Shown: piece by piece, positions 39,684 to 49,958 of the stretch
Layout: each line of letters begins with the position of its first letter
Position numbering within the stretch: position 1 is the stretch's first letter
Assembly (NCBI RefSeq): GCF_002850605.1
Contig: NZ_NXGB01000002.1
Span: forward strand, 248,001 to 312,000
From: Pasteurella oralis
GTDB lineage: Bacteria; Pseudomonadota; Gammaproteobacteria; Enterobacterales; Pasteurellaceae
Direction: 5' to 3'
DNA: 64,000 nt
Made by a program: the position numbers and the translations under genes
Notes under the pieces: model-generated
Told to the model about the DNA's origin: nothing
What the model saw: only the letters and a program-made list of their open reading frames with translations
Databases searched by the model: none

Positions 39684-40727
39684 ATGAAAGCTGCTGTTGT
39701 ACAAGAAAATCGCAAATTGATTCTTGCTGATATTGATAAACCAAGCATAACTCATCCTGATGATGTCTTAGTTAAAGTTAAATATTCTGGAGTATGTGGC
39801 TCAGATATTCCACGTGTATTTCATCATGGCACTCATTTTTATCCTATTGTATTAGGCCATGAATTTTGTGGAATAGTAGAAGATTTTGGTGAAAACGTGA
39901 CGGAAATAAATAAAGGAGACTATGTAGTCTGCGCTCCTCTGCTTCCGTGCTTCCATTGCCCTGAATGTGAAAAAGGATTCTACTCGCTTTGTAAAAATTA
40001 CAGTTTTATCGGTTCGCGCTGTAATGGTGCAAATGCCGAATACGTTAAAATGAACAAAGCTAACGCAGTAAAAGTTTCGCCTGATTCGGTTGCATTACAT
40101 AATACCTTTATCGAACCAATCACGGTAGGGCTTCATGCAATCCACCTTGCAGAAGGCTGTGAAAATAAAAATGTTATTATCATCGGAGCAGGAACAATCG
40201 GGTTATTAGCTGCACAAGCTGCAAAAGCTTTAGGCGCTAAAACAGTATCTGTTATTGATATTAATCCAGATAAACTCAATTTGGCTAAGGAATTAGGTGT
40301 TGATTTTGTGTTTAATTCAGCAGAATTAGATGCTGAACAGATTTATCAACAATTCGAGCCATATCGTTTTGATCAACTGCTTCTTGAAACAGCAGGAGTT
40401 CCACAAACTGTTGAATTAGCTATTCAAATTTCGGGGCCTAAGGCACAGGTTGCGCTCATTGGCACATTGCACAATGATTTAAACCTAAATCAAAAAGTAT
40501 TTGGGCTTATTTTGCGTAGAGAACTTTGTATTTTAGGTTCTTGGATGAATTACTCTAAGCCATGGCCTGGTGAAGAGTGGAATCAAGCCGTTAACTTAGT
40601 GCAACAAGGAAAAATTCAATTTGAACCACTTATTGCCTCAATAAACCATTTAGAAGATTTCATTGAAGAAGTAAAGCGTTTAGATGGTAACGCAATGAAT
40701 GGAAAAATTATGTTGAAATTCGATTAA
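39684..40727 (+). CDS. gatD: Galactitol-1-phosphate 5-dehydrogenase
   Basis: NAD- and zinc-dependent medium-chain dehydrogenase oxidising galactitol 1-phosphate to tagatose 6-phosphate; 347 aa. Catalytic zinc ligands are visible in SGVCGSDIPRV and LGHEFCG; structural zinc cysteines occur in LLPCFHCPECEKGFYSLC. The NAD motif is VIIIGAGTIGLLAAQAAKALGA. It matches E. coli GatD across its length (FIEPITVGLHA, LETAGVPQTVELA, LGSWMNYSKPWPGEEW). Start at 39684 is chosen on Shine-Dalgarno spacing; ATG 39681 directly before it is possible. Confidence 0.96.
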   Translation: MKAAVVQENRKLILADIDKPSITHPDDVLVKVKYSGVCGSDIPRVFHHGTHFYPIVLGHEFCGIVEDFGENVTEINKGDYVVCAPLLPCFHCPECEKGFYSLCKNYSFIGSRCNGANAEYVKMNKANAVKVSPDSVALHNTFIEPITVGLHAIHLAEGCENKNVIIIGAGTIGLLAAQAAKALGAKTVSVIDINPDKLNLAKELGVDFVFNSAELDAEQIYQQFEPYRFDQLLLETAGVPQTVELAIQISGPKAQVALIGTLHNDLNLNQKVFGLILRRELCILGSWMNYSKPWPGEEWNQAVNLVQQGKIQFEPLIASINHLEDFIEEVKRLDGNAMNGKIMLKFD

Positions 40728-40741
40728 AAGAGAAGATAATA

Positions 40742-40776
40742 AAAAGCGTGTGAAACTTTCATACGCTTTTATTTAT
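40742..40776 (+). terminator. Terminator between gatD and gatR
   Basis: AAAAGCGTGTGAAA (40742-40755) and TTTCATACGCTTTT (40757-40770) form a long stem with one G-T pair and a small loop, followed by ATTTATT. It should reduce transcription into the regulator gene. Confidence 0.75.
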
Positions 40777-40790
40777 TATAAGGAATAATT

Positions 40791-41570
40791 ATGAACACTT
40801 TTGAAAGGAGAAAAGAAATACTTGAACTATTACATGAACAAGGTAGTGTTGTAGTTACTGATTTAGCAAAACGTTTTGATATTTCAGAAGTATCCATTCG
40901 AGCCGATTTACGTATTTTAGAAGAACAAAAACGTTTAGTTCGTTTCCATGGTGGCGCAGGCCTACTACAATTCCATACAGAGCAAGTATTCTCAGAACAA
41001 GAAGAAACTAAACTATATGATCGTTATTCTCTTTCGTCTGATCCAAAATCCCATATTGCAAAGCTCGCAGTAAGCCTCATCAAGGAAGGAGATACTATCA
41101 TTCTTGATAGTGGCAGTACGACAATGATGATTGCGATAGAATTACTTAGAATCAAGAATATTACTGTTATTACAAATAATCTTCCTGCCGCCGCACTACT
41201 TTCTGATTCACCAGAAATAACGTTGGTCGTTTGTGGAGGCTATGTAAGACACAAAACAAGATCCATGCACGGTAGTATTGCTGAAAATACGTTAAAAGGA
41301 ATTCGAGCAGATATTATGTTTGTTGGTGCTGATGGTGTTGACCCTCATATTGGATTAACAACGTTTAATGAAGGCTATGGAATCAGTGCTATCATGGCAA
41401 ATATTTCGACAAAAGTCGTTTGTGTGGTCGATTCTACAAAATTTAATCGTAGTGGCTTTAATCTTGTTTTACCAATTAATAAAGTGGATTTATTAATCAC
41501 TGATGAGCAAATCTCTGAAGAAACTCAGCGGGAATTAGAGAAGCAAAATATTATAGTAAATGTTGCTTGA
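40791..41570 (+). CDS. gatR: DeoR-family repressor of the galactitol cluster (GatR-like)
   Basis: 259 aa DeoR-type regulator. N-terminal helix-turn-helix: MNTFERRKEILELLHEQGSVV, then DISEVSIRADLRILEE. It resembles E. coli GatR (MNSFERRNKI start). The C-terminal sugar-phosphate sensor domain has IILDSGSTTMMIAIEL and VFVGADGVD-like MFVGADGVDP plus VCVVDSTKF. It lies last in the cluster, after a terminator, with AAGGAATAATT as ribosome site. The phased ATTTCGAA repeats in the operon promoter are the expected binding sites; the inducer is probably a phosphorylated intermediate such as tagatose 6-phosphate. Confidence 0.9.
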   Translation: MNTFERRKEILELLHEQGSVVVTDLAKRFDISEVSIRADLRILEEQKRLVRFHGGAGLLQFHTEQVFSEQEETKLYDRYSLSSDPKSHIAKLAVSLIKEGDTIILDSGSTTMMIAIELLRIKNITVITNNLPAAALLSDSPEITLVVCGGYVRHKTRSMHGSIAENTLKGIRADIMFVGADGVDPHIGLTTFNEGYGISAIMANISTKVVCVVDSTKFNRSGFNLVLPINKVDLLITDEQISEETQRELEKQNIIVNVA

Positions 41571-41587
41571 TTTTATTCTTGATGGAT

Positions 41588-41617
41588 AAAGTGCGGTTAA
41601 TTTTTCGCACTTTTTTA
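41588..41617 (+). terminator. gatR terminator
   Basis: AAAGTGCG (41588-41595) pairs with CGCACTTT (41606-41613) with a 10-base loop and a T run. The left arm is part of an uptake core (41589-41597). It closes the galactitol cluster. Confidence 0.75.
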
Positions 41618-41647
41618 TTTTGGCACGTAAATAGTATAGAAGAACAA

Positions 41648-41678
41648 AAAGTGCGGTCAAAATTTAGAAAATTTTGAA
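41648..41678 (-). terminator. moaA terminator region
   Basis: On the minus strand, TCAAAATTT and AAATTTTGA flank a 3-base loop one base after the moaA stop and are followed by CCGCACTTTTTG, which contains an uptake core (41649-41657). AT-rich, so moderate strength. Confidence 0.5.
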
Positions 41679-41679
41679 A

Positions 41680-42693
41680 TTAGCCACCAATACTGGCTAA
41701 ATTAGCACGGACTCCGCTATCACCACTGTGTAAGAAATGATGCTCACGTTTGCCTTGTAATGCAGAATAAAGCCGCGCTTGTAACTGGATCTGTTGTTCG
41801 TCAGATTGTAATAAATCTCGCAAGTCTACCCCTTCTTCACCAAATAAGCAAAGATGGAGTTTACCTTTAGCAGAAACTCTAAGTCGGTTACAGCTTGCAC
41901 AGAAGTGCTTTTCGTAAGGCATGATTAAACCAATTTCACCTCGATAATCCGGATGTTTAAATACTTTTGCAGGACCGTCAAGTATACCTTTTGTTTGTAA
42001 CACCCAACCTGTTTGCAATAATTTATCTGCTAAAACCTGTCCAGATAAATGATATTGATGGAAAAAGCGATCCATTTCGCCAGTTTGCATTAACTCAATA
42101 AAACGCATTTGAATTGGTTTATCTTTAATCCATGCCAAAAATTGTGTAAATTCTGTGTCATTAAGCTGCTTCATTAACACTGAATTGACTTTAATTTTTG
42201 CATAACCCACATCAAAAGCTCGCTCAATCCCACGCATCACATCATCAAACTTGTTCACACCAGTAATACGATGAAACATACGTGGATCAAGGCTATCAAC
42301 ACTGACATTAATTGAAGTTACACCTGCATCACGCCATTTTTCAACGTCTTTTGCCATGCGAAATCCATTGGTCGTTAATGCAATTTGTTTGATACTTTCT
42401 ATTCGCGCAATAGTTTCAACAATAGGGAGAAAATCTTTACGTAACGTCGGTTCACCACCAGTAATACGTACTTTTTCCGTTCCCATTGCAGCAAAACTGT
42501 TAACGACACGACGAATCTCATCAAGAGTTAAAAAACTTGGTTTATTCGGTTCTGGTTGGTAGCCATTTGGTAAGCAATAATTACAACGAAAATTACACAT
42601 ATCAGTAATTGATAAGCGTAAATAGTAGTATTGTCGCTGGAAGGCATCGACTAAACGATCATGCCCGATGTGTTTAATTGGAATAGATTGCAT
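41680..42693 (-). CDS. moaA: GTP 3',8-cyclase MoaA
   Basis: Radical SAM enzyme for the first step of molybdopterin synthesis; 337 aa. The N-terminal cluster motif CNFRCNYC and the C-terminal cluster cysteines in [22 protein letters not shown] are intact. The protein ends in ASIGG, and the terminal Gly-Gly is required in this family. [15 protein letters not shown] is the SAM-binding GGE region. A structured leader resembling the Moco riboswitch precedes the gene. Its usual partners moaCDE lie 6.7 kb away beyond the galactitol cluster. Confidence 0.97.
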   Translation of the reverse strand: MQSIPIKHIGHDRLVDAFQRQYYYLRLSITDMCNFRCNYCLPNGYQPEPNKPSFLTLDEIRRVVNSFAAMGTEKVRITGGEPTLRKDFLPIVETIARIESIKQIALTTNGFRMAKDVEKWRDAGVTSINVSVDSLDPRMFHRITGVNKFDDVMRGIERAFDVGYAKIKVNSVLMKQLNDTEFTQFLAWIKDKPIQMRFIELMQTGEMDRFFHQYHLSGQVLADKLLQTGWVLQTKGILDGPAKVFKHPDYRGEIGLIMPYEKHFCASCNRLRVSAKGKLHLCLFGEEGVDLRDLLQSDEQQIQLQARLYSALQGKREHHFLHSGDSGVRANLASIGG

Positions 42694-43041
42694 TTCACAC
42701 CTTTCTAAAACATGAGAGGATAAACCGTTTCCAGCGTATCCCTGAATAGTATAATTTTTTATACTATTGGCATTACCACCATATTTTTTATTAAAACGTA
42801 GGTTAAGTAAGCTCGGAGTTATGCGATAATTAAGTCATTAAATTTTTAATTTGTATTGTAAGAGATATATTCAAGCGATTGCAAACAAATAATATGATCT
42901 AACGCATAAAATAAGAAAATTCTTTAAAATCAAATATATAATTAAATATATAGCGCTGTTTTTTCTACCTCATTTTAGGTGGAAAAAGAACTTTGTTATG
43001 TAATAAATGTCTTTATTACAAAACGAATCAAGGAAAACACA
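42694..43041. other. Divergent region moaA-yvcK
   Basis: 348 bases. The left third is the moaA leader with the probable Moco riboswitch (42713-42821). The rest, 42822-43041, is AT-rich and should contain both promoters. The yvcK ribosome site AAGGAAAAC ends at about 43039. No further gene seen. Confidence 0.6.
42713..42821 (-). promoter_or_regulatory. Probable molybdenum cofactor (Moco) riboswitch in the moaA leader
   Basis: The untranslated leader just upstream of moaA, read on the minus strand, contains in order ACTCCGAGC, GGTGGTAATGCC, a perfect 10-bp hairpin AATAGTATAA/TTATACTATT, then GGATA-CGCTGGAAACGG-TTTATCC where GGATA pairs with TATCC. The segments and position fit my recollection of the Moco RNA motif found upstream of enterobacterial moaA. 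The last helix lies about 20-45 bases from the start codon, suiting control of translation. Confidence 0.65.
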
Positions 43042-43974
43042 ATGCCAGAATTCACACGTCGTACCCAATATGAAAATTTAGACCATGTTAAACATATTGT
43101 CGCTATTGGTGGTGGCCATGGACTTGGGCGTTTAATGTCCGCATTGAGTTTTATGAAAGAACGTCTAACTGGTATTGTAACAACCACAGACAATGGCGGC
43201 TCAACAGGTCGTATTCGTTTAAATCATGGCGGTATTGCTTGGGGAGATTTGCGTAATTGCTTAAATCAAATTATTACAGAGCCAAGTACTGCTTCTGCAC
43301 TATTTGAATATCGTTTTTCTGGTAGCGGCGAGCTTGCAGGTCACAATTTAGGCAACTTAATGCTTAAAGCACTCGAAAATATGCATATTCGCCCAATTGA
43401 GGCAGTTAATTTAGTACGCGATTTATTGCATGTCAAATCACATATTATCCCGATGTCAGAAAGCTCAGTTCACCTTGCAGCTATATTACAATCAGGTGCT
43501 AGTATTGTTGGAGAAGTGAGTATAGATAACCTAACAGAATTGCCTAAATCGATTTTCCTTGTACCATTAGTCCCAGCCACCCCTGAAGCAATTGCAGCTC
43601 TAAAACAAGCAGAAGTTATACTATTTGGACCGGGTAGCTTTTTAACAAGTATTTTACCACCTATTCTTTTGCCTGAAGTGATTGACACCTTACAACAAAG
43701 TCGTGCTAAAAAGATTTTCATTGATAATTTGGGCATAGAACACAGCCCTGCTGCAAACCTCACTCTTTCTGATCGCATACAATGGATTCATCATACAGTA
43801 GGTCAAGCAATTATTGATGGCGTAATTGTATCAACAAGTGCGGTCGATTTTTGCGAAAATTTGAACATCAAGGTTATGGCTCGTCCATTACATGCTAATG
43901 ATATCTGTTATCGACATGATCGCACCTTATTATCAAAAGCCATTGATGATTTGATTGGTGAATTATCTGTTTAA
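43042..43974 (+). CDS. Gluconeogenesis factor YvcK/YbhK-like (CofD-like family)
   Basis: 310 aa member of the UPF0052/YvcK family, related to CofD phospholactate transferases. The N-terminal nucleotide-binding loop HIVAIGGGHGLGRLMSAL, the TTDNGGSTGRIR motif, and GDLRNCLNQI and LFGPGSFLTSILP are conserved. Bacillus YvcK is needed for growth on gluconeogenic carbon sources and for cell shape; E. coli YbhK is poorly characterised. In enterobacteria ybhK often neighbours moaA, as here. ATG 43042 has AAGGA upstream; the longer in-frame extension starting at 42979 is not conserved-looking. Confidence 0.9.
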   Translation: MPEFTRRTQYENLDHVKHIVAIGGGHGLGRLMSALSFMKERLTGIVTTTDNGGSTGRIRLNHGGIAWGDLRNCLNQIITEPSTASALFEYRFSGSGELAGHNLGNLMLKALENMHIRPIEAVNLVRDLLHVKSHIIPMSESSVHLAAILQSGASIVGEVSIDNLTELPKSIFLVPLVPATPEAIAALKQAEVILFGPGSFLTSILPPILLPEVIDTLQQSRAKKIFIDNLGIEHSPAANLTLSDRIQWIHHTVGQAIIDGVIVSTSAVDFCENLNIKVMARPLHANDICYRHDRTLLSKAIDDLIGELSV

Positions 43975-44030
43975 GACTACCCTAAATCACTATACCCATT
44001 TGTGTAATAATTAAGGAACCGTAATGTTGC

Positions 44031-44519
44031 TTAAATACGTCTTGCTTGCCAGTACTTCTTCGACCAATAGGGGCTATTTAATGAAGAATAAATTACGCCA
44101 CCTTTGGTTGAAGCGTGTAAAAATAAATCATCTTTAACATAAATACCAACATGATAGCCATTGGGTCCTCGACCTGTTTTGAAAAAAACCAAGTCGCCAG
44201 TTTGAATATCACTCTTAGCAATTAATTTACCATATTTAGCTTGTTGTGATGTCATACGTGGTAACGCAATATTAAAACGATCTAGAAATGTCTTTTGTAC
44301 AAAGCCAGAACAATCAATTCCCTTTCGACTTTGTCCACCTAAACGGTAAGGAGTGCCAGCCCATTCCCTCTGCTGTTCACTCAACAATGCAATGACCATA
44401 ATAGGATCATTTAACTGACCTTTATAACGAATATTATCAGTAGTTTTATTTGAACTACTACAAGCTGACAATACACACACAAAAGTGAGCAATATCAATG
44501 AGGTTAAGCAATTTTTCAT
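44031..44519 (-). CDS. nlpC: NlpC/P60 family lipoprotein peptidase
   Basis: 162 aa outer-membrane-type lipoprotein: signal sequence with lipobox VLSAC (lipidated Cys20), then an NlpC/P60 domain. The catalytic cysteine is in RKGIDCSGFVQKTF, the histidine in GPNGYHVGIYV, and a third polar residue in DLFLHASTKGG. Family enzymes cleave gamma-D-Glu-diaminopimelate bonds in peptidoglycan. It lies downstream of ihfA on the same strand, separated by a terminator. Confidence 0.92.
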   Translation of the reverse strand: MKNCLTSLILLTFVCVLSACSSSNKTTDNIRYKGQLNDPIMVIALLSEQQREWAGTPYRLGGQSRKGIDCSGFVQKTFLDRFNIALPRMTSQQAKYGKLIAKSDIQTGDLVFFKTGRGPNGYHVGIYVKDDLFLHASTKGGVIYSSLNSPYWSKKYWQARRI

Positions 44520-44540
44520 TTCATGTCCTAATAAAAACCA

Positions 44541-44570
44541 AAGCTATCCGAGGTTTCCCATGGATAGCTT
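44541..44570 (-). terminator. ihfA terminator
   Basis: AAGCTATCC (44541-44549) pairs perfectly with GGATAGCTT (44562-44570). On the minus strand it is followed by TGGTTTTTATT. It lies 26 bases after the ihfA stop and before nlpC. Confidence 0.75.
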
Positions 44571-44595
44571 AGGATATCATTTAATTGAGAAGATT

Positions 44596-44892
44596 TTAGC
44601 TTTTAGGTTTCGTTTTTTCCACTCTAGCCCGCAGTTTCTGACCAGGTTTGAAAGCTACAACTCGGCGAGCAGAAACGGGTACACTTTCGCCTGTTTTGGG
44701 ATTTCTACCTGGACGAGAAGCTTTATCACGTAGTTCAAAATTACCAAAACCAGAGAGCTTCACATCTTCGCCAGCCTCTAAAGCAATGCGAATTTCTTCA
44801 AAAAAATGTTCAACTAATTCTTTTGCATCGCGTTTATTTAAGTTAAATTTCTCAATTAAGTTGTCTGCGAGTTCTACTTTGGTCAGTGTCAT
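44596..44892 (-). CDS. ihfA: Integration host factor alpha subunit
   Basis: DNA-bending nucleoid protein, heterodimer with IhfB; 98 aa. [35 protein letters not shown] and the beta-arm segment [20 protein letters not shown] (with the intercalating proline) are diagnostic. It begins 3 bases after the pheT stop, giving the conserved pheS-pheT-ihfA operon. Confidence 0.97.
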   Translation of the reverse strand: MTLTKVELADNLIEKFNLNKRDAKELVEHFFEEIRIALEAGEDVKLSGFGNFELRDKASRPGRNPKTGESVPVSARRVVAFKPGQKLRARVEKTKPKS

Positions 44893-44895
44893 AAT

Positions 44896-47283
44896 TTAAT
44901 CTCTCAAATAAGCATTAAAACGTTGTTTTAACTTAGATAATACAACAGAAACCACTGCGTTGATATCATCTTCCTCAAGGGTCTTTTCATTGTCTTGGAT
45001 AATCAAGCTAATCGCTAAACTTTTATGTCCTTCAGCAACACCACTACCTTGGTAAACATCAAATAAATTTACTTGTGTTAATTTTTCACCAGCAACAGTT
45101 CGACAAGCATCTAGAATATCACTTGCCGCAATATCATCGGCAACAACAACCGCTAAATCACGTCGGTTAGCAGGGAAACGAGAAATTTCTTTTGCCTGAA
45201 CAACATGACGAGTAGCAATTGCGCTCCAAAGAATTTCAAACACCACTACTTTACCATTCAAACCGAGCTGTTTTGCTACATTTGGATGAAGAGTACCAAT
45301 AAAACCAATCTCTTCACCATTCAACATAATCGCAGCTGATTGACCAGGATGTAATGCTGGATATGATTTTGCTATAAATTTAACCAAATTACTAGTGCCA
45401 GTAAGCGATAAAATGCTCTCTAAGTCCCCCTTGAGATCAAAGAAATCGACATTTTCTGATTTTCCAGTCCAATGCTCTACTTTTTTTGCTCCCGTAATTA
45501 CTGCAGATAATACAAATTCTTGGCGAATACCGAATTCAGCTTTACTATCTGGCATAAAACGTAAACCCGTTTCAAATAAACGTACACGAGTTTGCTGACG
45601 ATTTTGGTTATATTGTACCGCCTCTAATAAGCCACTTAATAAGGACAAGCGCATTGCTGACATTTCCACTGAAATTGGATTTGGTAATACAAACGTGTCT
45701 TGCTGAGGGTGTAACAAGCCTTGTATCTTTGGATCAACGAAACTATAAGTAATTGCTTCTTGATAATCTGCGTCAACCAGTGCGGTTTTAATTCGAGTCA
45801 AATCTAAATCAGCTTCTTTATGTTCGCGCATACGTAAATGAGCTAATGGCGCATTATTTGGAATACTGTTATAGCCATAGATACGTGCTACTTCTTCAAT
45901 TAAATCTTCTTCAATTTCAATATCAAAACGCCAACTTGCAGAAGTAACAGTCCAAACATCATTGGCATAACTGACCTGTAAGCCTAAACGTTCAAAAATG
46001 TCTGTAACAACTTCAGTTTCAATATAATGCCCTAATAAAGAATCTAATTTTTCACGATGTAGTTTCACTTGATTCAGTTTTGGCAGATATGCAGGATTTG
46101 TTACTTCACAAATTTCACCAGCCTCACCACCACAAATTTCTATTAGAAGCGCAGTTGCTCTCTCCATTGCTTTACGCGGTAATTCAAAATCAACACCTCG
46201 CTCAAAACGATGAGAAGAATCAGTATGTAATCCATATTGCCTTGCACGACCAGCAATTGCCAATGGCGCAAAGAAAGCCGCTTCTAAAATGATATCTTTT
46301 GTTTCACTATTAACACCACTTACTGCACCACCAAAAATACCTGCCATTGCTAATGGACCATTTTGATCTGCAATTAATAACGTATTATCTTTTAATTTTG
46401 CAGTTGAGCCATCTAACAATACTAATTCTTCACCTACTTTTGCCATACGTACTTGTACTGGTTGTGCGACTTTAGTTGCATCAAATGCGTGCATTGGCTG
46501 TCCAAGTTCTAACAAAATATAGTTAGTAATATCAACCACAGGATCAATTGAACGAATACCACAACGACGTAATTTTTCCTGCATCCATATTGGTGATTGG
46601 GCTTTCACATTGATATTTTTCACTGCACGTAATAAATAACGAGGACAGGCTTCTGGTGCTGAAACCTCAATTGCCACTTTATCCATAATAGTCGGTTGGA
46701 TTGGTGCAAAGTGCGGTACATTTAGTGCAAGTTTATTGATGACTCCTACTTCACGGGCAATACCTACCATGCTTAAACAATCTGCACGGTTTGGCGTTAA
46801 GCTAATTTCAATACTGTTATCATCTAGTTGTAAGTATTCCCGTAAATTTATACCAATTGGCGCATCTTGTGGTAATTCAATGATACCACTTGCATCAACA
46901 TCAATGCCTAATTCACTAAATGAACACAACATCCCTTCAGAAGGTTGACCACGTAATTTGGTTTTCTTTATTTTGAAATCACCTGGCAGTATTGCACCAT
47001 CAGTAGCACAAGCCACTTTTAACCCCTGACGACAATTTGGTGCACCACAAACAATATCTAATAAACGCTCCCCACCCACATTCACTTTCGTTACACGTAA
47101 TTTATCGGCATCAGGGTGCTGGCTACATTCCACAACTTCACCGACTACAACACCAGTAAAATCACCTGCTACCTTTTCCACGCCATCGACTTCTAAACCA
47201 AGCATCGTGATTTGATCACATAACTGTTCGGTGCTAATTGCTGGATTAACCCACTCACGCACCCATAATTCACTGAATTTCAT
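44896..47283 (-). CDS. pheT: Phenylalanyl-tRNA synthetase beta subunit
   Basis: 795 aa, the E. coli length. Domains in order: EMAP-like tRNA-binding region (about residues 40-150, [24 protein letters not shown]), B3/B4 editing domain ([18 protein letters not shown]), B5 domains, the class II-like catalytic remnant, and a C-terminal ferredoxin-fold anticodon-binding domain ([14 protein letters not shown]). It forms an alpha2-beta2 enzyme with PheS, 111 bases upstream. An uptake core lies at 46709-46717. Confidence 0.98.
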   Translation of the reverse strand: MKFSELWVREWVNPAISTEQLCDQITMLGLEVDGVEKVAGDFTGVVVGEVVECSQHPDADKLRVTKVNVGGERLLDIVCGAPNCRQGLKVACATDGAILPGDFKIKKTKLRGQPSEGMLCSFSELGIDVDASGIIELPQDAPIGINLREYLQLDDNSIEISLTPNRADCLSMVGIAREVGVINKLALNVPHFAPIQPTIMDKVAIEVSAPEACPRYLLRAVKNINVKAQSPIWMQEKLRRCGIRSIDPVVDITNYILLELGQPMHAFDATKVAQPVQVRMAKVGEELVLLDGSTAKLKDNTLLIADQNGPLAMAGIFGGAVSGVNSETKDIILEAAFFAPLAIAGRARQYGLHTDSSHRFERGVDFELPRKAMERATALLIEICGGEAGEICEVTNPAYLPKLNQVKLHREKLDSLLGHYIETEVVTDIFERLGLQVSYANDVWTVTSASWRFDIEIEEDLIEEVARIYGYNSIPNNAPLAHLRMREHKEADLDLTRIKTALVDADYQEAITYSFVDPKIQGLLHPQQDTFVLPNPISVEMSAMRLSLLSGLLEAVQYNQNRQQTRVRLFETGLRFMPDSKAEFGIRQEFVLSAVITGAKKVEHWTGKSENVDFFDLKGDLESILSLTGTSNLVKFIAKSYPALHPGQSAAIMLNGEEIGFIGTLHPNVAKQLGLNGKVVVFEILWSAIATRHVVQAKEISRFPANRRDLAVVVADDIAASDILDACRTVAGEKLTQVNLFDVYQGSGVAEGHKSLAISLIIQDNEKTLEEDDINAVVSVVLSKLKQRFNAYLRD

Positions 47284-47394
47284 GCTATTAACCTTTTTAT
47301 TTTTTATAAGCGCTTTATTGATTAAGCCCTAAAAATTGCTGTTAATTCTAATTGGCAAACGGATGAGTCTGCCCTGCGGTTTCATCTAACTAGT

Positions 47395-48387
<993 letters not shown>

Positions 48388-48635
48388 CTAAAAATTCAAT
48401 TATGCGGTGAAAAATATTATTAATGATAATATTAACTGATTAAAAAATCACGCATTTATTGGTGTTTTTCGTGTTTTAAGCAATATCTTTTTTGATAATT
48501 TTTTATGTATTAAATAAAAAACCATAAGATTTTAAATAAAACGCTTGATTAGCAAAGATAACATGATGAATGAGAAGGCAGTATAAGAGAGACGAAATGT
48601 GACTCAATGCAACTGTTCTTAATCGTATTGCGTAT

Positions 48636-49154
48636 TTATAAACAGCATTTTTTCCATTTTATTATTTTACTTCTGAACGTCGTAAAAGGGGCTACTGTAT
48701 TGATATGAATAAATTGATATACTGCCCATGTAGCTGTTTTTGTAGCTTGAATGGTCCATTTTCTTTGATGAGGTAAAAAAAGTGTAGTATCAGCCATTGT
48801 GTCAATCATCAAGTACAATTCTTGAATATTGTTAGCTAACACCAATTTCAATTCTGCTAACGATAAATACGCATATTGTTTATTAAACCATTGATAAAGT
48901 TTACCAAGTTGATTCCATTTAAAATCATCAGATGGAGTCTTGACATCTAACCCTTCTCGTTCATTGCTTTCCCACTTTAATAATAACGTCGTCCATCCCA
49001 CTTGATATGCTAAATTCTGTGCAGGCGTTCTATCAACATTTTCACATGCTTTATCTTTTAAATTTTCGGGAATTCCCTCAAACGCTAAAATGTATTTTTC
49101 ATAAGTTTTTTGGATTTCATTTTTTAGCTCTGTTTTATTAGCATAATGGCGCAT
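48636..49154 (-). CDS. ClbS/DfsB family four-helix protein (DUF1706)
   Basis: 172 aa, predicted four-helix bundle of the DinB-like ClbS/DfsB group. Motifs: YANKTELKNEIQKTYEKY, VDRTPAQNLAYQVGWTTLLLKWE, VKTPSDDFKWNQLGKLYQW and a C-terminal FIHINTVAPFTTFRSKIIKWKK. ClbS is a cyclopropane hydrolase giving self-protection against the genotoxin colibactin, and DfsB was named as a disulfide-stress related member. No toxin genes are near, so the role here is unknown. It lies upstream of pheS with 257 bases between and no operon partner. Confidence 0.85.
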   Translation of the reverse strand: MRHYANKTELKNEIQKTYEKYILAFEGIPENLKDKACENVDRTPAQNLAYQVGWTTLLLKWESNEREGLDVKTPSDDFKWNQLGKLYQWFNKQYAYLSLAELKLVLANNIQELYLMIDTMADTTLFLPHQRKWTIQATKTATWAVYQFIHINTVAPFTTFRSKIIKWKKCCL

Positions 49155-49190
49155 AATAAACCCCTATATCATTTGATTTCAAAACATGAG

Positions 49191-49853
49191 TTATTTAATA
49201 TTCAATTCTGTGATTAATTGAATCAAATTAATTCTCTGAAACATCTGACCATAAATAGGTAAACATTGGATGTCAATATGTTGCCCTTGATAACAAAATT
49301 GTAAACGATAAGCATGCAAGTAAGTGCGGTCAATTTCTGGTGAATTTTTACCATAGAGTTGATCACCTAAAATCGGACTACCTAAACTTTTCATTGCAAC
49401 ACGTAATTGATGAGTTTTGCCTGTTTTAGGTTGTAAAATAAATAAACGTAAATTTGGCTCACAACTGATTGAATGAAATCGAGTAATCGCAGGATTTTCT
49501 TTAGTAGGACACAATTTCCACGCACCACGACGCGCTTTTTGCATATCTCCTATGATCAATCCTTGTTTTTTCTTTGGCTTGTCCACGGATAAAGCTAAAT
49601 ACGTTTTCTGAATACTCTGTTGAGCAAATAATTGTGATAATGTTTGTGCTGCTTGAGCATTTAGTGCCAAAATTAATAATCCTGAAGTGACCTTGTCTAA
49701 ACGATGTACTAACCAAACTTGAGGTACATTTAACTGATGGGCAATAAGAGTAGTCAGACCTATTTCTGCTTGATCTTTATGCACACTTATACCACAAGGT
49801 TTATCAATAACCACAAAATCAGCATGTTGATAAATAATCGTAATAGACGGCAT
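49191..49853 (-). CDS. RluA-family RNA pseudouridine synthase
   Basis: 220 aa pseudouridine synthase without an S4 domain. The catalytic aspartate is in VHRLDKVTSGLLIL. FVVIDKPCGISVHKD at the N-terminus and GKTHQLRVAMKSLGSPILGDQLYG at the C-terminal end are family hallmarks. It resembles the small uncharacterised Rlu proteins of Haemophilus more than RluA or RluC, so the target RNA position is not assigned. ATG 49853 follows GTGAGAG; an upstream in-frame GTG at 49865 overlaps that ribosome site and is rejected. Confidence 0.88.
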   Translation of the reverse strand: MPSITIIYQHADFVVIDKPCGISVHKDQAEIGLTTLIAHQLNVPQVWLVHRLDKVTSGLLILALNAQAAQTLSQLFAQQSIQKTYLALSVDKPKKKQGLIIGDMQKARRGAWKLCPTKENPAITRFHSISCEPNLRLFILQPKTGKTHQLRVAMKSLGSPILGDQLYGKNSPEIDRTYLHAYRLQFCYQGQHIDIQCLPIYGQMFQRINLIQLITELNIK

Positions 49854-49958
49854 AATTTCTCTCACAAGTGAAAATCATAAAATTATAACATAAGCAAATA
49901 TTTTATGGAGCGAATCTCATTTTTAGCTATAATTTCTTGCTAGCAAAGAGGAATATTG

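Noticed and set aside
49853-49865. GTG start for the pseudouridine synthase
   Set aside because: It would overlap the Shine-Dalgarno that serves the ATG at 49853, and it adds four non-conserved residues.
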